Source: Sphaerisporangium rubeum (GTDB lineage: Bacteria; Actinomycetota; Actinomycetes; Streptosporangiales; Streptosporangiaceae). Taken from it: a DNA stretch of 64,000 nucleotides. The notes under the pieces are model-generated. The model was given only the letters and a program-made list of their open reading frames with translations. It was not told the DNA's origin and did not search any database. Shown piece by piece: positions 8,378-16,580 of this stretch (the stretch's first letter is position 1; the number at the start of each line of letters is the position of its first letter). Location: the NCBI RefSeq assembly GCF_014207705.1, contig NZ_JACHIU010000001.1, positions 1,054,001-1,118,000 of the forward strand, read 5' to 3'. The position numbers and the translations under genes were made by a program.

Positions 8378-8683
8378 TCAGTCGACGCACATCGCCTGGT
8401 GGGTGGACCGGAAGACCCACGTCCCGCCACCCGGAGAAGAATAGGTCAGCATCGTGTTGTAGGTCCCAGCTGTGCAGTCGTGGCCGACCGCGAGGACCGC
8501 CTGCCGGGCCCAGTGCTGGGCCGCCGCCAACCCCTCGGCGTAGGTGCTGCCCGCCCCCATGGCGGTGGCACTGCGGGGAGTGTCGTAACCGTCGGCGTGC
8601 GCGGCCATGGGGGCGATGGCCAGGCCGGCCGCCACGACCGCTGAGGCGAGGCCGAGCCGGCGGAGCCGAATGTCTTGTCGCAT
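8378..8683 (-). CDS. small secreted protein of unknown function
   Basis: 101 residues. A Sec signal peptide is evident: basic MRQDIRLRRLG, hydrophobic LASAVVAAGLAIAP and a MAAHA-D cleavage site near residue 30. The mature protein of about 70 residues has two cysteines (HDCTAG and AMCVD), likely a disulphide. The start follows a ribosome site GGAGAAG just upstream. No family recognised. Confidence 0.72.
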   Translation of the reverse strand: MRQDIRLRRLGLASAVVAAGLAIAPMAAHADGYDTPRSATAMGAGSTYAEGLAAAQHWARQAVLAVGHDCTAGTYNTMLTYSSPGGGTWVFRSTHQAMCVD

Positions 8684-8926
8684 GCTTCTCCTTACGGGAG
8701 GACCGGCGGGTGATCGATCGATATTGATCTAACGTGGATCGATGCAGCGGGGTATTGACCGGTCGGCCACAAGAATCTGGCGGCCTTTTCTCGTGGTGGG
8801 GAACACGCGTGACACGACAGCCACCATCCGCAGGGTGAGCTGGGACGATGCGTCGCACTCCGATCGATTGTGTGACGGCGATGCGGCACGGGAAGAACGA
8901 CCGCTCAGAATATGTAGGTGTGAAAA

Positions 8927-9943
8927 TTACAAGATCGGAGGACGTGGGGTGGGGTGTACGGATCCGTCGAGAGCTGTGGCGTGGATGCCGTTGGTGTCAC
9001 GGCCGGAGGGGACGTCGCCTTCGGCCGGGGGAGAGGTTCGTACGTCCCTCTCGGGTGAGGGTTCGTGGGGTGGGGCCGGAGCCGTGAGGTCGTCGCTCTG
9101 CTTGTCGCGGGTCAGGTAGAGGTAGACCAGTGCGCCGATGAACAGGACGATCGAGGTCCACTGGTTGATTCGCAGGTCCAGGAACGTCACGGCGTGGTCG
9201 ACTCCGCCTACGGGGTCGATTCTCAGGCCTTCGATCCAGAAACGTCCGAATGTGTAGCCGGCGACGTAGACGGCGAACAGGCGGCCGTGGTGCAGGGTGA
9301 GTTTTCTGCCGGCCAGGATCAGTGCGAAGCCCAGGGCCGCGTCCCACAGGGATTCGTACAGGAATGTCGGGTGGTAGAGGACGCCTGGGGCACCGCCGTG
9401 GGCCTGGTCGATCTCCAGGCCCCAGGGCAGTGTGGTGGGGCTGCCGTACAGTTCCTGGTTGAACCAGTTGCCCCAGCGAGCGATGGCCTGGCCGAACGCT
9501 GTGGCGGGGGCCACGGTGTCGGCCACGGCGCCGAGGTACACGCCGCGGCGGCGGCAGGCGAGCCACATGCCTACGCCGCCGAGGGCTACCGCACCCCAGA
9601 TGCTGAGGCCGCCTTCCCAGATGAACAGCACCTGGTACGGCTCGTGGATGGCGCGGGGGCCGAAGTAGCTCTGCCAGTCGGTGATGACGTGGTAGAGGCG
9701 TGCGCCGATCAGGCCGGCGATCACCGAGGGGACGGCGAGGTCGGTGATCGTGCCCTGTTCGCCGCCGCGTGCGCGCCAGCGGCGTTCACTGAGCCAGATG
9801 CCGAAGGCGATCGCGACGACGAAGCACAACGCGTAGGCCCGGATCGGGATGAAGCCGAGGTGCCAGACCGCTTGGGAAGGGCTGGGGATCGACGCTAAGG
9901 GCATGCGGGTGAGATTAGTGAACGTGGGGCCTTTTGGCCGCAT
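8927..9943 (-). CDS. lgt: prolipoprotein diacylglyceryl transferase
   Basis: Transfers diacylglycerol from phosphatidylglycerol to the lipobox cysteine of prolipoproteins in the membrane. About seven membrane segments are visible with the Lgt signatures GARLYHVITDW, EGGLSIWGA, ARWGNWFNQE, HPTFLYESLWD and GRFWIEGLRIDP; His, Arg and Glu of the catalytic core are all there. The C-terminal 60 residues are a charged Pro-rich tail common in actinobacteria. ATG 9943 has GAAGAGG upstream, while family similarity begins at the second Met (9904, MPLASIPSPS). The window encodes several lipoproteins that would be substrates. Confidence 0.93.
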   Translation of the reverse strand: MRPKGPTFTNLTRMPLASIPSPSQAVWHLGFIPIRAYALCFVVAIAFGIWLSERRWRARGGEQGTITDLAVPSVIAGLIGARLYHVITDWQSYFGPRAIHEPYQVLFIWEGGLSIWGAVALGGVGMWLACRRRGVYLGAVADTVAPATAFGQAIARWGNWFNQELYGSPTTLPWGLEIDQAHGGAPGVLYHPTFLYESLWDAALGFALILAGRKLTLHHGRLFAVYVAGYTFGRFWIEGLRIDPVGGVDHAVTFLDLRINQWTSIVLFIGALVYLYLTRDKQSDDLTAPAPPHEPSPERDVRTSPPAEGDVPSGRDTNGIHATALDGSVHPTPRPPIL

Positions 9944-10061
9944 TTGTGACCTCTTCGCAAGGACCCTCGTGCTGACGCCGGCGGTTCGCGTCCCGGCCGG
10001 GATCGGTGGCCGGCGGTATGACCTACCTCACAGCACGGGGCTGTCAGGGATTCGCCTGCTG

Positions 10062-10082
10062 TCTCGCTCAATTGTCGAGTGA
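10062..10082. promoter_or_regulatory. imperfect palindrome upstream of FAD oxidoreductase
   Basis: CTCGCTC and GAGTGAG arms (6 of 7 matching) flank a 7-base centre, ending 21 bp before the start codon of the oxidoreductase. It may be an operator or a hairpin; no binding protein is known. Confidence 0.3.
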
Positions 10083-10103
10083 GAACAGGACAGGAGGAAG
10101 ACC

Positions 10104-11279
10104 ATGAAGCACCGGATCGTCGTTCTCGGCGCCGGGTACGCCGGGGCCTTCTCGGCGGGGAGCCTGGCCCGGCGTCTCGACCCCGGCCAGGTCGAGGTCA
10201 CCCTGGTCAACGACGGGCCCGACTTCGTCGAGAGGCTGCGTCTTCATCAGCTCGCGGCGGGGCAGGAGCTCAGGAAGCGGCCGCTGGCCGGGATGTTCGC
10301 CGGCAGTGGGGTGCGGCTGCGGGTGGCGCGGGTCGAGGCGGTCGACGTGGGACGCGGGGTCGTCGCATTGGGGGATGGGGAACTCCTCCCGTACGACACG
10401 CTTCTCTACGCGCTCGGCAGTACGGTGGCCGACCGCGGTGTGCCTGGGGTCGTGGAGCACGCGTTCCACGTCACCGGCAGGGACGCGGCGCTGCGGTTGC
10501 GTGAGCGGCTGGACGGACTCGGCCGCGGTGCGCGGGTGCTGGTCGTGGGTGGGGGGCTGACGGGGATCGAGACGGTCACCGAGATCGCCGAGTCACGGCC
10601 GCGACTCGCGGTGACGCTGGCGGCGCGTGGTGAGGTCGGCGGGTGGATGTCGCCGGGGGCCCGCCGGCATCTGCGGAGGGCTTTCGACCGGCTGGGTGTC
10701 GTCGTGCACGAGCACACCGACATCTGCCGGGTCGAGCCGGACGGGGGGATCGGCGCCGACGGCACGGTCTACGCGGCCGAGGCGACGGTGTGGGCCGGGG
10801 GGTTCGCCGTCCACCCCATCGCGGCCGGAAGCGGACTGGAGGTCGCGGCGACCGGTCAGATCGTCGTGGACGGCGCCATGCGCTCGGTCTCGCACCCCGA
10901 TGTGTACGCCGCGGGGGACAGCGTGTACGTCATCGGCGACAACGGCCGGCCCTTGCCGATGTCGTGCGCCTCGGCGGGATTCACGAGCATGCGCGCGACC
11001 GCGGCGATCATCGGTCGCCTGACCGGACGCGAGGGGTCGACCGCTCCGCTGAAGTACTACGGCAACCACATCAGCCTCGGACGGCGTGACGCGATCGTCC
11101 AGATGGTGGATGGCGACGTCCGGCCCGCGTCGTGGTACCTGCGGGGTCCCGCGGCCGCGCGCCTCAAGGACCGCATACTCAAAGGCGCGGCCTGGAGCAC
11201 GGGGCATCCGACCTTCGGCATGCCGGCCAGGAGGCGCCGGTTGGTTCGCGACCCGTCGGCCGAGCGGGTCATGGCCTAG
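10104..11279 (+). CDS. NAD(P)/FAD-dependent oxidoreductase, NDH-2-like
   Basis: 391 residues with two dinucleotide-binding folds: FAD motif IVVLGAGYAGAFSAGSLAR at the N-terminus and NAD(P) motif VLVVGGGLTGIETVTEI near residue 150, plus the FAD-ribityl motif DVYAAGDS. The layout matches pyridine nucleotide-disulphide oxidoreductases of the type II NADH dehydrogenase/AIF group; there is no redox CxxxxC pair. The start is preceded by GGAGGAAG. It ends 10 bp before an ECF41-like sigma gene, so the two form an operon, consistent with the known pairing of ECF41 sigma factors with oxidoreductases. Confidence 0.87.
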   Translation: MKHRIVVLGAGYAGAFSAGSLARRLDPGQVEVTLVNDGPDFVERLRLHQLAAGQELRKRPLAGMFAGSGVRLRVARVEAVDVGRGVVALGDGELLPYDTLLYALGSTVADRGVPGVVEHAFHVTGRDAALRLRERLDGLGRGARVLVVGGGLTGIETVTEIAESRPRLAVTLAARGEVGGWMSPGARRHLRRAFDRLGVVVHEHTDICRVEPDGGIGADGTVYAAEATVWAGGFAVHPIAAGSGLEVAATGQIVVDGAMRSVSHPDVYAAGDSVYVIGDNGRPLPMSCASAGFTSMRATAAIIGRLTGREGSTAPLKYYGNHISLGRRDAIVQMVDGDVRPASWYLRGPAAARLKDRILKGAAWSTGHPTFGMPARRRRLVRDPSAERVMA

Positions 11280-11289
11280 AGTCGGCCGC

Positions 11290-12219
11290 GTGGAGCGCCT
11301 CGCCACCGAGCGGTTCGAGGCCAACCGGGAACGGTTGGCCTCGCTGGCGTACCGGTTGCTCGGCTCGGCGGCCGACGCGGAGGACGCGGTGCAGGATGCC
11401 TTCCTGCGGTGGCAGGCGGCCGATCGTGACCGGATCAAGGTGCCGGAGGCGTGGCTCACCAAGATCGTCACCAATCTGTGCGTCGACCGGCTCCGCTCCG
11501 CGCAGGCGAGGCGCGAACGCATGGTCTGGCTGCCGGAACCGCTGCTCGAGGGGGACCCGATGCTCGGGCCCGCCGACACCTTCGAGCAGCGCGAGTCGGT
11601 GTCCCTGGCCGTCCTGACCCTGATGGAACGTCTGTCTCCGCACGAGCGCGCCGTGTACGTGCTGCGCGAGGCGTTCTCGTACAGCCACGCCGAGATCGCC
11701 GGCATTCTCGACATCACCGAGTCCGCCAGCCAGCAGCACCTTCACCGGGCCCGGCGGCGGGTCGCCACCGCGCCGGCCGGCGATGTGGTGGACGACGCCG
11801 GCGTGCGCCGGGTGGTCGAGGCCTTTCTCGACGCCGCCGCCTCCGGCCGGGTGGAGCGGCTGCTCACGCTGCTCACCGAGGACGCCACGGGGGTGTCGGA
11901 CGGCGCGGGGGTCGCGGGTGCGCTGCTGCGGCTTCCCACGCCGGAGCGGATCGCCGTCGCGGCGCGGGGTGCGCTTCGGCCGAGCGACGGCAAGCGGCGG
12001 CGGATCGGCGGCTCACCCGCGCTGTACGCCGGGGTGGTCAACGGCTCTCCCGCGCTGGTCGCGGTGCTCGGCTCACGGGTGGTGGGCCTGTCGGTGCTCG
12101 TGCTGCGCGACGGCAAGATCGCTTTCGCGTACGGTACGGCCTCCCCTGAGCGGCTCGGTCGTCTCGCCGCGGCCTGGTCGGAGCGGGAGCACGACGCGCC
12201 GATCATCCACGCGTGGTGA
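11290..12219 (+). CDS. ECF41-type sigma factor (SigJ-like)
   Basis: 309 residues from GTG 11290. Region 2 (LAYRLLGSAADAEDAVQDAFLRW), the WLPEP linker that marks ECF41, region 4 (LSPHERAVYVLREAFSYSHAEIAGIL) and a SnoaL-like C-terminal domain are present. In ECF41 the C-terminal domain replaces an anti-sigma factor and carries DGGG and NPDKL-like motifs; here they read SDGAG and ASPERL, so both are degenerate. The gene sits 10 bp behind an FAD oxidoreductase and overlaps the 3' end of the convergent membrane gene by 17 bp. Confidence 0.87.
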   Translation: MERLATERFEANRERLASLAYRLLGSAADAEDAVQDAFLRWQAADRDRIKVPEAWLTKIVTNLCVDRLRSAQARRERMVWLPEPLLEGDPMLGPADTFEQRESVSLAVLTLMERLSPHERAVYVLREAFSYSHAEIAGILDITESASQQHLHRARRRVATAPAGDVVDDAGVRRVVEAFLDAAASGRVERLLTLLTEDATGVSDGAGVAGALLRLPTPERIAVAARGALRPSDGKRRRIGGSPALYAGVVNGSPALVAVLGSRVVGLSVLVLRDGKIAFAYGTASPERLGRLAAAWSEREHDAPIIHAW

Positions 12220-12583
12220 CCGGGTCGGCGTGCGACGTGAGGGTTCGGCTGGAGGGGAGCCGGACGAGGTGGAGGAGGCTCATGCCGAAGAGCAGGACAC
12301 CCAGGGGGATGTGAAGGGCCTTCATGTGTGCGATGCCGAGTGCGACCTGGGCCAGGGTGAGCGCCAGGAATCCGGCCGCGTACAGGATGGGCCGGGGTGA
12401 GCCGCCGCCTGGACGCCACAGGAGGATCGCGGTGACGAGGTGGAGCACCGCCACGGCGAACACCGTGTACGCCGAGGCGCTGTGCAGGGGACGGCCGGCG
12501 GGGGAGGTCAACAGCAGGCCGGCGGTCACCGGAGCGGAGAAGACGGCCAGGGTCTGCACGAGGATCACGACACGTAGGTACAT
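12203..12583 (-). CDS. four-helix membrane protein
   Basis: 126 residues from ATG 12583, with four hydrophobic segments: LRVVILVQTLAVFSAPVTAG, AYTVFAVAVLHLVTAILLW, ILYAAGFLALTLAQVALGI and IPLGVLLFGMSLLHLVRL. No family assigned; the overall shape is that of a small integral membrane (possibly haem- or quinone-associated) protein. It lies back to back with the second ECF41 sigma gene and has a matching ECF41-like promoter (see the regulatory site), so it is probably a target of that sigma factor. Confidence 0.7.
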   Translation of the reverse strand: MYLRVVILVQTLAVFSAPVTAGLLLTSPAGRPLHSASAYTVFAVAVLHLVTAILLWRPGGGSPRPILYAAGFLALTLAQVALGIAHMKALHIPLGVLLFGMSLLHLVRLPSSRTLTSHADPVTTRG

Positions 12584-12626
12584 GGAGGTTCCTGAAGGGC
12601 CGGGGATGGGTCGTCTCCTGTAGTCC

Positions 12627-12691
12627 GACGAGTCCGGGGGTGGAAATGTGAGGTGCGGCGCCGGGCTCACATTTCGTGAGGCTGTTTCGTC
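12627..12691. promoter_or_regulatory. divergent twin ECF41-like promoters
   Basis: Two mirror-image promoters lie between the membrane gene and the sigma gene. Plus strand: CTCACA (12666-12671), 16-base spacer, CGTC (12688-12691). Minus strand: CTCACA (12652-12647), 16-base spacer, CGTC (12630-12627). Both continue as GGAC. The -35 parts form a 9-bp perfect inverted repeat, 12644-12652 and 12666-12674 (AAATGTGAG/CTCACATTT). The published ECF41 consensus is TGTCACA with CGTC, so autoregulation plus control of the divergent gene is expected. Confidence 0.7.
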
Positions 12692-12736
12692 GGACACGGT
12701 GAAGGCAGCAGGAGCGGCGACGGAGCGGACCACGTC

Positions 12737-13651
12737 ATGAGCACCACATCTGGACCAGAGGACACGGCAGGCGACCCGGTCACCGGGGAGCGGGTACAGC
12801 TGATCAACCTGGCGTACCGGCTGCTCGGGTCCCTGGCCGAGGCCGAGGACGTGGTGCAGGAGACGTACGCGCGCTGGTACGCCATGGCACCGGAGCGGCG
12901 CGACGACATCGAGTCACCCGGTGCGTGGCTGACCACGGTGGCCAGCCGGATCTGCCTTGATCTGCTGGGTTCCGCGCGGGCCCGGCGCGAGCGCTACGTG
13001 GGGGACTGGGTACCGGAGCCGTTGCCGGAGCGTACGGAGTGGACCGGCGGGGGCGATCCCGCCGACCGGGTCACTCTGGACGAGTCGGTCAACATGGCTT
13101 TCCTGGTCGTGCTGGAGTCGATGACCCCGGCCGAGCGGGTCGCGTTCATCCTGCACGACGTGTTCCGCTACCCGTTCGCCGAGGTGGCGCGCATCGTCGG
13201 ACGTACGCCGGTGGCGTGCCGCCAGCTCGCCTCGTCGGCCCGTCGCCGCGTCCGTGAGTCGCGGGCCCCGGCGGCTCCGGTGGCGCGGCAGGCCGGTCTG
13301 GTCAGGGAGTTCAAGCAGGCGTGGGAGGCCAAGGACATCGAGGCGCTCGTCGGGCTCCTCGACCCGGACGCCGTCGTGACCAGCGACGGCGGCGGCCTGG
13401 TCGAGGCCATGCCGCGGCCGGTCGTCGGCAGCGAGCAGGTCGCGCGTTACGCCGTCGGGCTCCTCGGCAGGATCTCCGGTCTGACGTTCCTGGAGCGCAC
13501 GGTCAACGGCCGGCCGGGCCTGGTGGCCCAGCGTGACGGCGTCACGGTGACGGTGCTGGCCTTCCACGTCACGGGGGACCGGATCACCCACATCTGGGGG
13601 GTGCGCAATCCCGAGAAGCTCCGGCTGTGGGGGGTGGGCTCACCCGCCTAG
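12737..13651 (+). CDS. ECF41 sigma factor with intact C-terminal regulatory motifs
   Basis: 304 residues. Region 2 (INLAYRLLGSLAEAEDVVQETYARW), the linker WVPEPLPER, region 4 (MTPAERVAFILHDVFRYPFAEVARIVG) and a SnoaL-like domain are clear. The C-terminal domain keeps the ECF41 hallmarks DGGGLV and NPEKLRLW, which in studied members modulate sigma activity in place of an anti-sigma factor. The gene follows an ECF41-like promoter and is followed 28 bp later by a carboxymuconolactone-decarboxylase-like gene, the classical ECF41 partner. Confidence 0.9.
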   Translation: MSTTSGPEDTAGDPVTGERVQLINLAYRLLGSLAEAEDVVQETYARWYAMAPERRDDIESPGAWLTTVASRICLDLLGSARARRERYVGDWVPEPLPERTEWTGGGDPADRVTLDESVNMAFLVVLESMTPAERVAFILHDVFRYPFAEVARIVGRTPVACRQLASSARRRVRESRAPAAPVARQAGLVREFKQAWEAKDIEALVGLLDPDAVVTSDGGGLVEAMPRPVVGSEQVARYAVGLLGRISGLTFLERTVNGRPGLVAQRDGVTVTVLAFHVTGDRITHIWGVRNPEKLRLWGVGSPA

Positions 13652-13679
13652 GCCATTCACATCTTCGGAAGGGACGACC

Positions 13680-14186
13680 ATGACCACATCGAAGGCGATC
13701 GAGCAGGACGGACTGCGGTCGCGGCTGCCGGACCCCATGCGGTTCTTCACCGAGGTGGGGACGCTCGCCGGAGCGATGAACAAGGCCACGAGGAACGGCG
13801 CGATTCCGCAGACCACCATCACCCTGATGCATCTGCGGGCCGGCCAGATCGTCGGCAGCACCTACCACACCCTCCGGCACACCGGCGTCCTTCGCGAGTC
13901 CGGGGAATCGGAGGAACGCATCACCGCCGTGGCGTCGTGGCGGGACGCGCCGTACTTCACCGACGCCGAACGCGTCGCGCTCGAACTCGTGGACGCGGTC
14001 CTCCTGCCGAACCCGTCGGGGGAGCGCGTCGGGGACGATCTGTACGCGCGAGCGGCCGCTCACTACGACGAGAAGGCGCTCTGGACGCTCACACTGGCGA
14101 TAGCCCAGGTCTGCTTCTTCATTCCCGTCGCGCTCATCGCCAAGCCGATCCCCGGCAGGCCTCTGGGACAGAACTACAGCGACTGA
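13680..14186 (+). CDS. carboxymuconolactone decarboxylase-like protein lacking the CxxC pair
   Basis: 168 residues of the CMD/AhpD fold. The conserved helix reads LRAGQIVGSTYHTLRH; in catalytic family members this is RxxxINGCxxCxxxH. Both cysteines are replaced (Ser and His) while the final His is kept, so thiol-based peroxidase chemistry is not expected. Its position directly behind an ECF41 sigma gene, with a good ribosome site (GGAAGGGACG), matches the known ECF41-CMD pairing. It may have a ligand-binding or non-redox role (inference). Confidence 0.82.
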   Translation: MTTSKAIEQDGLRSRLPDPMRFFTEVGTLAGAMNKATRNGAIPQTTITLMHLRAGQIVGSTYHTLRHTGVLRESGESEERITAVASWRDAPYFTDAERVALELVDAVLLPNPSGERVGDDLYARAAAHYDEKALWTLTLAIAQVCFFIPVALIAKPIPGRPLGQNYSD

Positions 14187-14196
14187 CGCGGGCCGG

Positions 14197-15000
14197 TCAC
14201 CGCAGGCCCGTGCAGCGAGGCATGTCCGGGATGGGATGGGTGGTGGCGGTGACGTGTTCGGCGGCCACGAAGCCCCACCCTTCCCAGCGTTCCTGGAGGG
14301 GTTCTGAGCGGTCGCCTCGGGTGTAGTACCAGACCCGGCCACCGTCGGCCTGGACACGGCCGAGGTCCCAGCAGACGAACCAGCTCTTCGGGGTGTCCAG
14401 CGTCGCGATCCGCGCGGTGCCGCTCACGTCCGCGTACAGCGGGGTGTCGGTCCGGTTGACGCAGACGAAGTCCCTGGTCCACACGTGACCGGCCTGTCGC
14501 TCGTCCACGTGCCTGACCCCGGTGCGGCCGGTGCAGTGCGCGGTGTCGGCGTCGGCCCGGGGGTCCGGTCCCGGCCGCCAGATGAGGACCGCGGCGATGA
14601 CCACGGCCGCCGACGTGGCCAGTGCCCCCCAGGTGCGTGGCGTGCTCGGCAGTGACAGGCGTCTGCGCGGCGCGGCCTTCTCCGGCGCGGGAGGAGCCGG
14701 CGGCGGCGTCTCGACCGGCTGTTCGTCGCCGGGTTCCTGAGCCGAGGGCTCGGCGGTGGTCTGGGCCTGTACCCAGAGCCGGTGGAGCTCGACGAGCTCG
14801 GGCCGGGTCGCCTGGCATTCCTTGGCGAACTGTTCCAGGAGGGTGAAACGCGGGGGGACGCTGTCGCCGGAGCAGTAGCGGTGGAGGGTGGACTTGCCGA
14901 CGCCGAGGCGTTTGGCGAGAGCGTCGTAACTGCGGCCGGTCTTGTTCTTCAGGTGACGCAGATAGGCGGCCAAGTCTTCGACGGAAGGCTGTTCTGACAC
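14197..15000 (-). CDS. membrane-anchored XRE-family regulator with extracytoplasmic domain
   Basis: 267 residues. An N-terminal XRE-type HTH (about residues 10-60: YLRHLKNKTGRSYDALAKRLG, then STLHRYCSG) is followed by a Pro-rich linker, one membrane span near residues 124-142 (LATSAAVVIAAVLIW) and an outside domain of about 120 residues with cysteines in HCTG, FVCVN, FVCWD and RCTG, likely two disulphides. This suggests a one-component sensor that binds DNA at the membrane. It is divergent from an M23 peptidase gene across an intergenic region full of TGTCCC elements, its probable operators. Confidence 0.82.
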   Translation of the reverse strand: MSEQPSVEDLAAYLRHLKNKTGRSYDALAKRLGVGKSTLHRYCSGDSVPPRFTLLEQFAKECQATRPELVELHRLWVQAQTTAEPSAQEPGDEQPVETPPPAPPAPEKAAPRRRLSLPSTPRTWGALATSAAVVIAAVLIWRPGPDPRADADTAHCTGRTGVRHVDERQAGHVWTRDFVCVNRTDTPLYADVSGTARIATLDTPKSWFVCWDLGRVQADGGRVWYYTRGDRSEPLQERWEGWGFVAAEHVTATTHPIPDMPRCTGLR

Positions 15001-15068
15001 CCCGACTCCTCGAGTCCTGACCCGAGTACGACATTCCGAAGATTAACAGCAGCACCATCCGTACCAGG

Positions 15069-15170
15069 GGTATCTGTCCCAGCTTGTCCCAACACATCTG
15101 GGATTGCCCTGGTCAACGTAGGTATCTGTCCCGTGGTCCCAGAGTTGTCCCATTCCTCTTGCTGTGGGAC
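15069..15170. promoter_or_regulatory. cluster of TGTCCC elements in divergent promoter region
   Basis: GGTATCTGTCCC occurs twice (15069-15080 and 15121-15132), with further TGTCCC at 15085-15090 and 15146-15151 and inverted GTGGGAC at 15164-15170. The cluster lies between the membrane-anchored XRE regulator and the M23 peptidase gene and probably contains operators of that regulator (inference). Confidence 0.5.
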
Positions 15171-15184
15171 GGCCACCCGGCCAC

Positions 15185-15214
15185 GGTGATGATCGTCAGT
15201 CGACGAAGATCACC
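15185..15214 (+). promoter_or_regulatory. 30-bp imperfect palindrome before the M23 peptidase gene
   Basis: Arms of 13 bases (GGTGATGATCGTC and GACGAAGATCACC, 11 of 13 pairing) flank AGTC and end 17 bp before the ATG, just upstream of the ribosome site CAGGAGAG. It could be an operator or a 5' mRNA hairpin. Confidence 0.4.
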
Positions 15215-15231
15215 GAACTGTCAGGAGAGAC

Positions 15232-16545
15232 ATGACCTCCCTTCCTTCCGTACGGACTTCCGTACGGCGCGGGGCCGCCACCGCGGCGGCGCTCACCGCG
15301 CTCGTCTGCGGCCTGCCGGGCCTCCCCGCGCACGCCGCCGCGGCCCCCAACCTGCAACTGCCCTTCCCCTGCGGCCAGCAGTGGCGGCTGGACACCTGGG
15401 GCCACGCACCCGCGCTCGACATGGTCAAGGAGCCCGATCAGGTCGGCACAGAGGGGGCCTCGCTGGTGGCACCCGCCGCCGGGACGGTGAACAAGTCCTT
15501 CTACCACGAGAACGCCGGCAACGTGATCCAGATCAACCACGGCGGCGGCTACTTCACCACGTACCTGCACCTGCAGTCCCGGGCCGTCGCGGTCGGCGCC
15601 AGGGTCGCGCAGGGGGCCCAGATCGGGAGGGTCGGCCGCACCGGCCCCACGTCCAACAACCACCCGCACCTGCATTTCGAGCTCGGGTACGACGCCAACG
15701 GCAACGGAGAGGCGACCTGGGGCTACGAGGGCGCCGAGCGCGTCAGGCCCACGTTCAACGGCGTCACCTACGGCGGCGCCAACAACCAGACCAGCAGGAA
15801 CGTCACCAGCGGCAACTGCGGGGGGTCTCCGGACCACGGGGTGCTGGATTTCTATCTGACCGATGATCAGGGTTCGGGTGCGTCGACGCGGCCGGTGTTC
15901 GCGTATGGCAATTCGCCGATGGTGCCGATCACGGGGGATTGGGACGGTGACGGCAAGGACACCGTGAGTACCTTCGATCCGACGACGGGTCAGTTCTACA
16001 TCAGTGACAATCCGGTGAGTGGTGCGGCGCAGTACACGTTCCGGTACGGCGATCCTGGTGGGGTGCCGTTCGTGGGTGATTGGGACGGTGATGGCAAGGA
16101 CAACGTGGGTGTGCGGATGGGGAACCGGTTTTATATGCGGACGAGTCCGGTGACGTCGGCGACGGAGACGACGGTGTCGGTGGCGTATGGGGATTCGCCG
16201 ATGCTTCCGCTCGCGGGTGACTGGGATGGTGACGGCAAGGACACCGTCAGTGCGTATGACCCGAGGTCGGGGTGGTTCTACATCAGTAATGACCCCTCGA
16301 CCGGTGCGGCGCAGTACTCGTTCAGGTATGGCGACCCCAATGCCGTTGCGTTTGTGGGTGATTGGGACGGCGACGGCAAGGACGGTGTGGGTGTGCGGAT
16401 GGGGAACCGGTTCTATCTGCGGACCAGTCCGGTGACGTCGGGGACCGAGACGACGCATTCGGTGGCGTACGGCGACACCCCGGACCTGCCGGTGATCGGC
16501 GACTGGGACGGCGACGGCAAGGACAGCCAAGGCATCGCTCGCTGA
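15232..16545 (+). CDS. secreted M23-family peptidase with GDWDGDGKD repeat module
   Basis: 437 residues. A Sec signal (to PAHAAAA near residue 38) is followed by a LytM/M23 fold: WGHAPALDM supplies the first zinc His and Asp (family HxxxD), and NNHPHLHFELG is the HxH motif, so all zinc ligands are present. The C-terminal 230 residues hold repeated DWDGDGKD calcium-loop motifs, as in FG-GAP/VCBS-like propeller repeats. M23 enzymes cut peptidoglycan cross-bridges. The C-terminal module is identical in DNA to that of the next gene and richer in AT at third codon positions than the catalytic part. Confidence 0.9.
   Translation: MTSLPSVRTSVRRGAATAAALTALVCGLPGLPAHAAAAPNLQLPFPCGQQWRLDTWGHAPALDMVKEPDQVGTEGASLVAPAAGTVNKSFYHENAGNVIQINHGGGYFTTYLHLQSRAVAVGARVAQGAQIGRVGRTGPTSNNHPHLHFELGYDANGNGEATWGYEGAERVRPTFNGVTYGGANNQTSRNVTSGNCGGSPDHGVLDFYLTDDQGSGASTRPVFAYGNSPMVPITGDWDGDGKDTVSTFDPTTGQFYISDNPVSGAAQYTFRYGDPGGVPFVGDWDGDGKDNVGVRMGNRFYMRTSPVTSATETTVSVAYGDSPMLPLAGDWDGDGKDTVSAYDPRSGWFYISNDPSTGAAQYSFRYGDPNAVAFVGDWDGDGKDGVGVRMGNRFYLRTSPVTSGTETTHSVAYGDTPDLPVIGDWDGDGKDSQGIAR
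15836..16545 (+). repeat. 710-bp direct repeat, copy 1
   Basis: Encodes the GDWDGDGKD module at the end of the M23 peptidase, from ACGGGGTGCTGG through the stop codon TGA. By inspection it is identical to 17254-17963; identity ends at the stop codon. Confidence 0.9.
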
Positions 16546-16580
16546 CATCCCCTGACTCTGCGCATTCCCCTGGAGAAACT

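Noticed and set aside
8684-8926. Possible gene between the small secreted protein and Lgt
   Set aside because: Only short frames without signal, ribosome site or motif; treated as an intergenic region.
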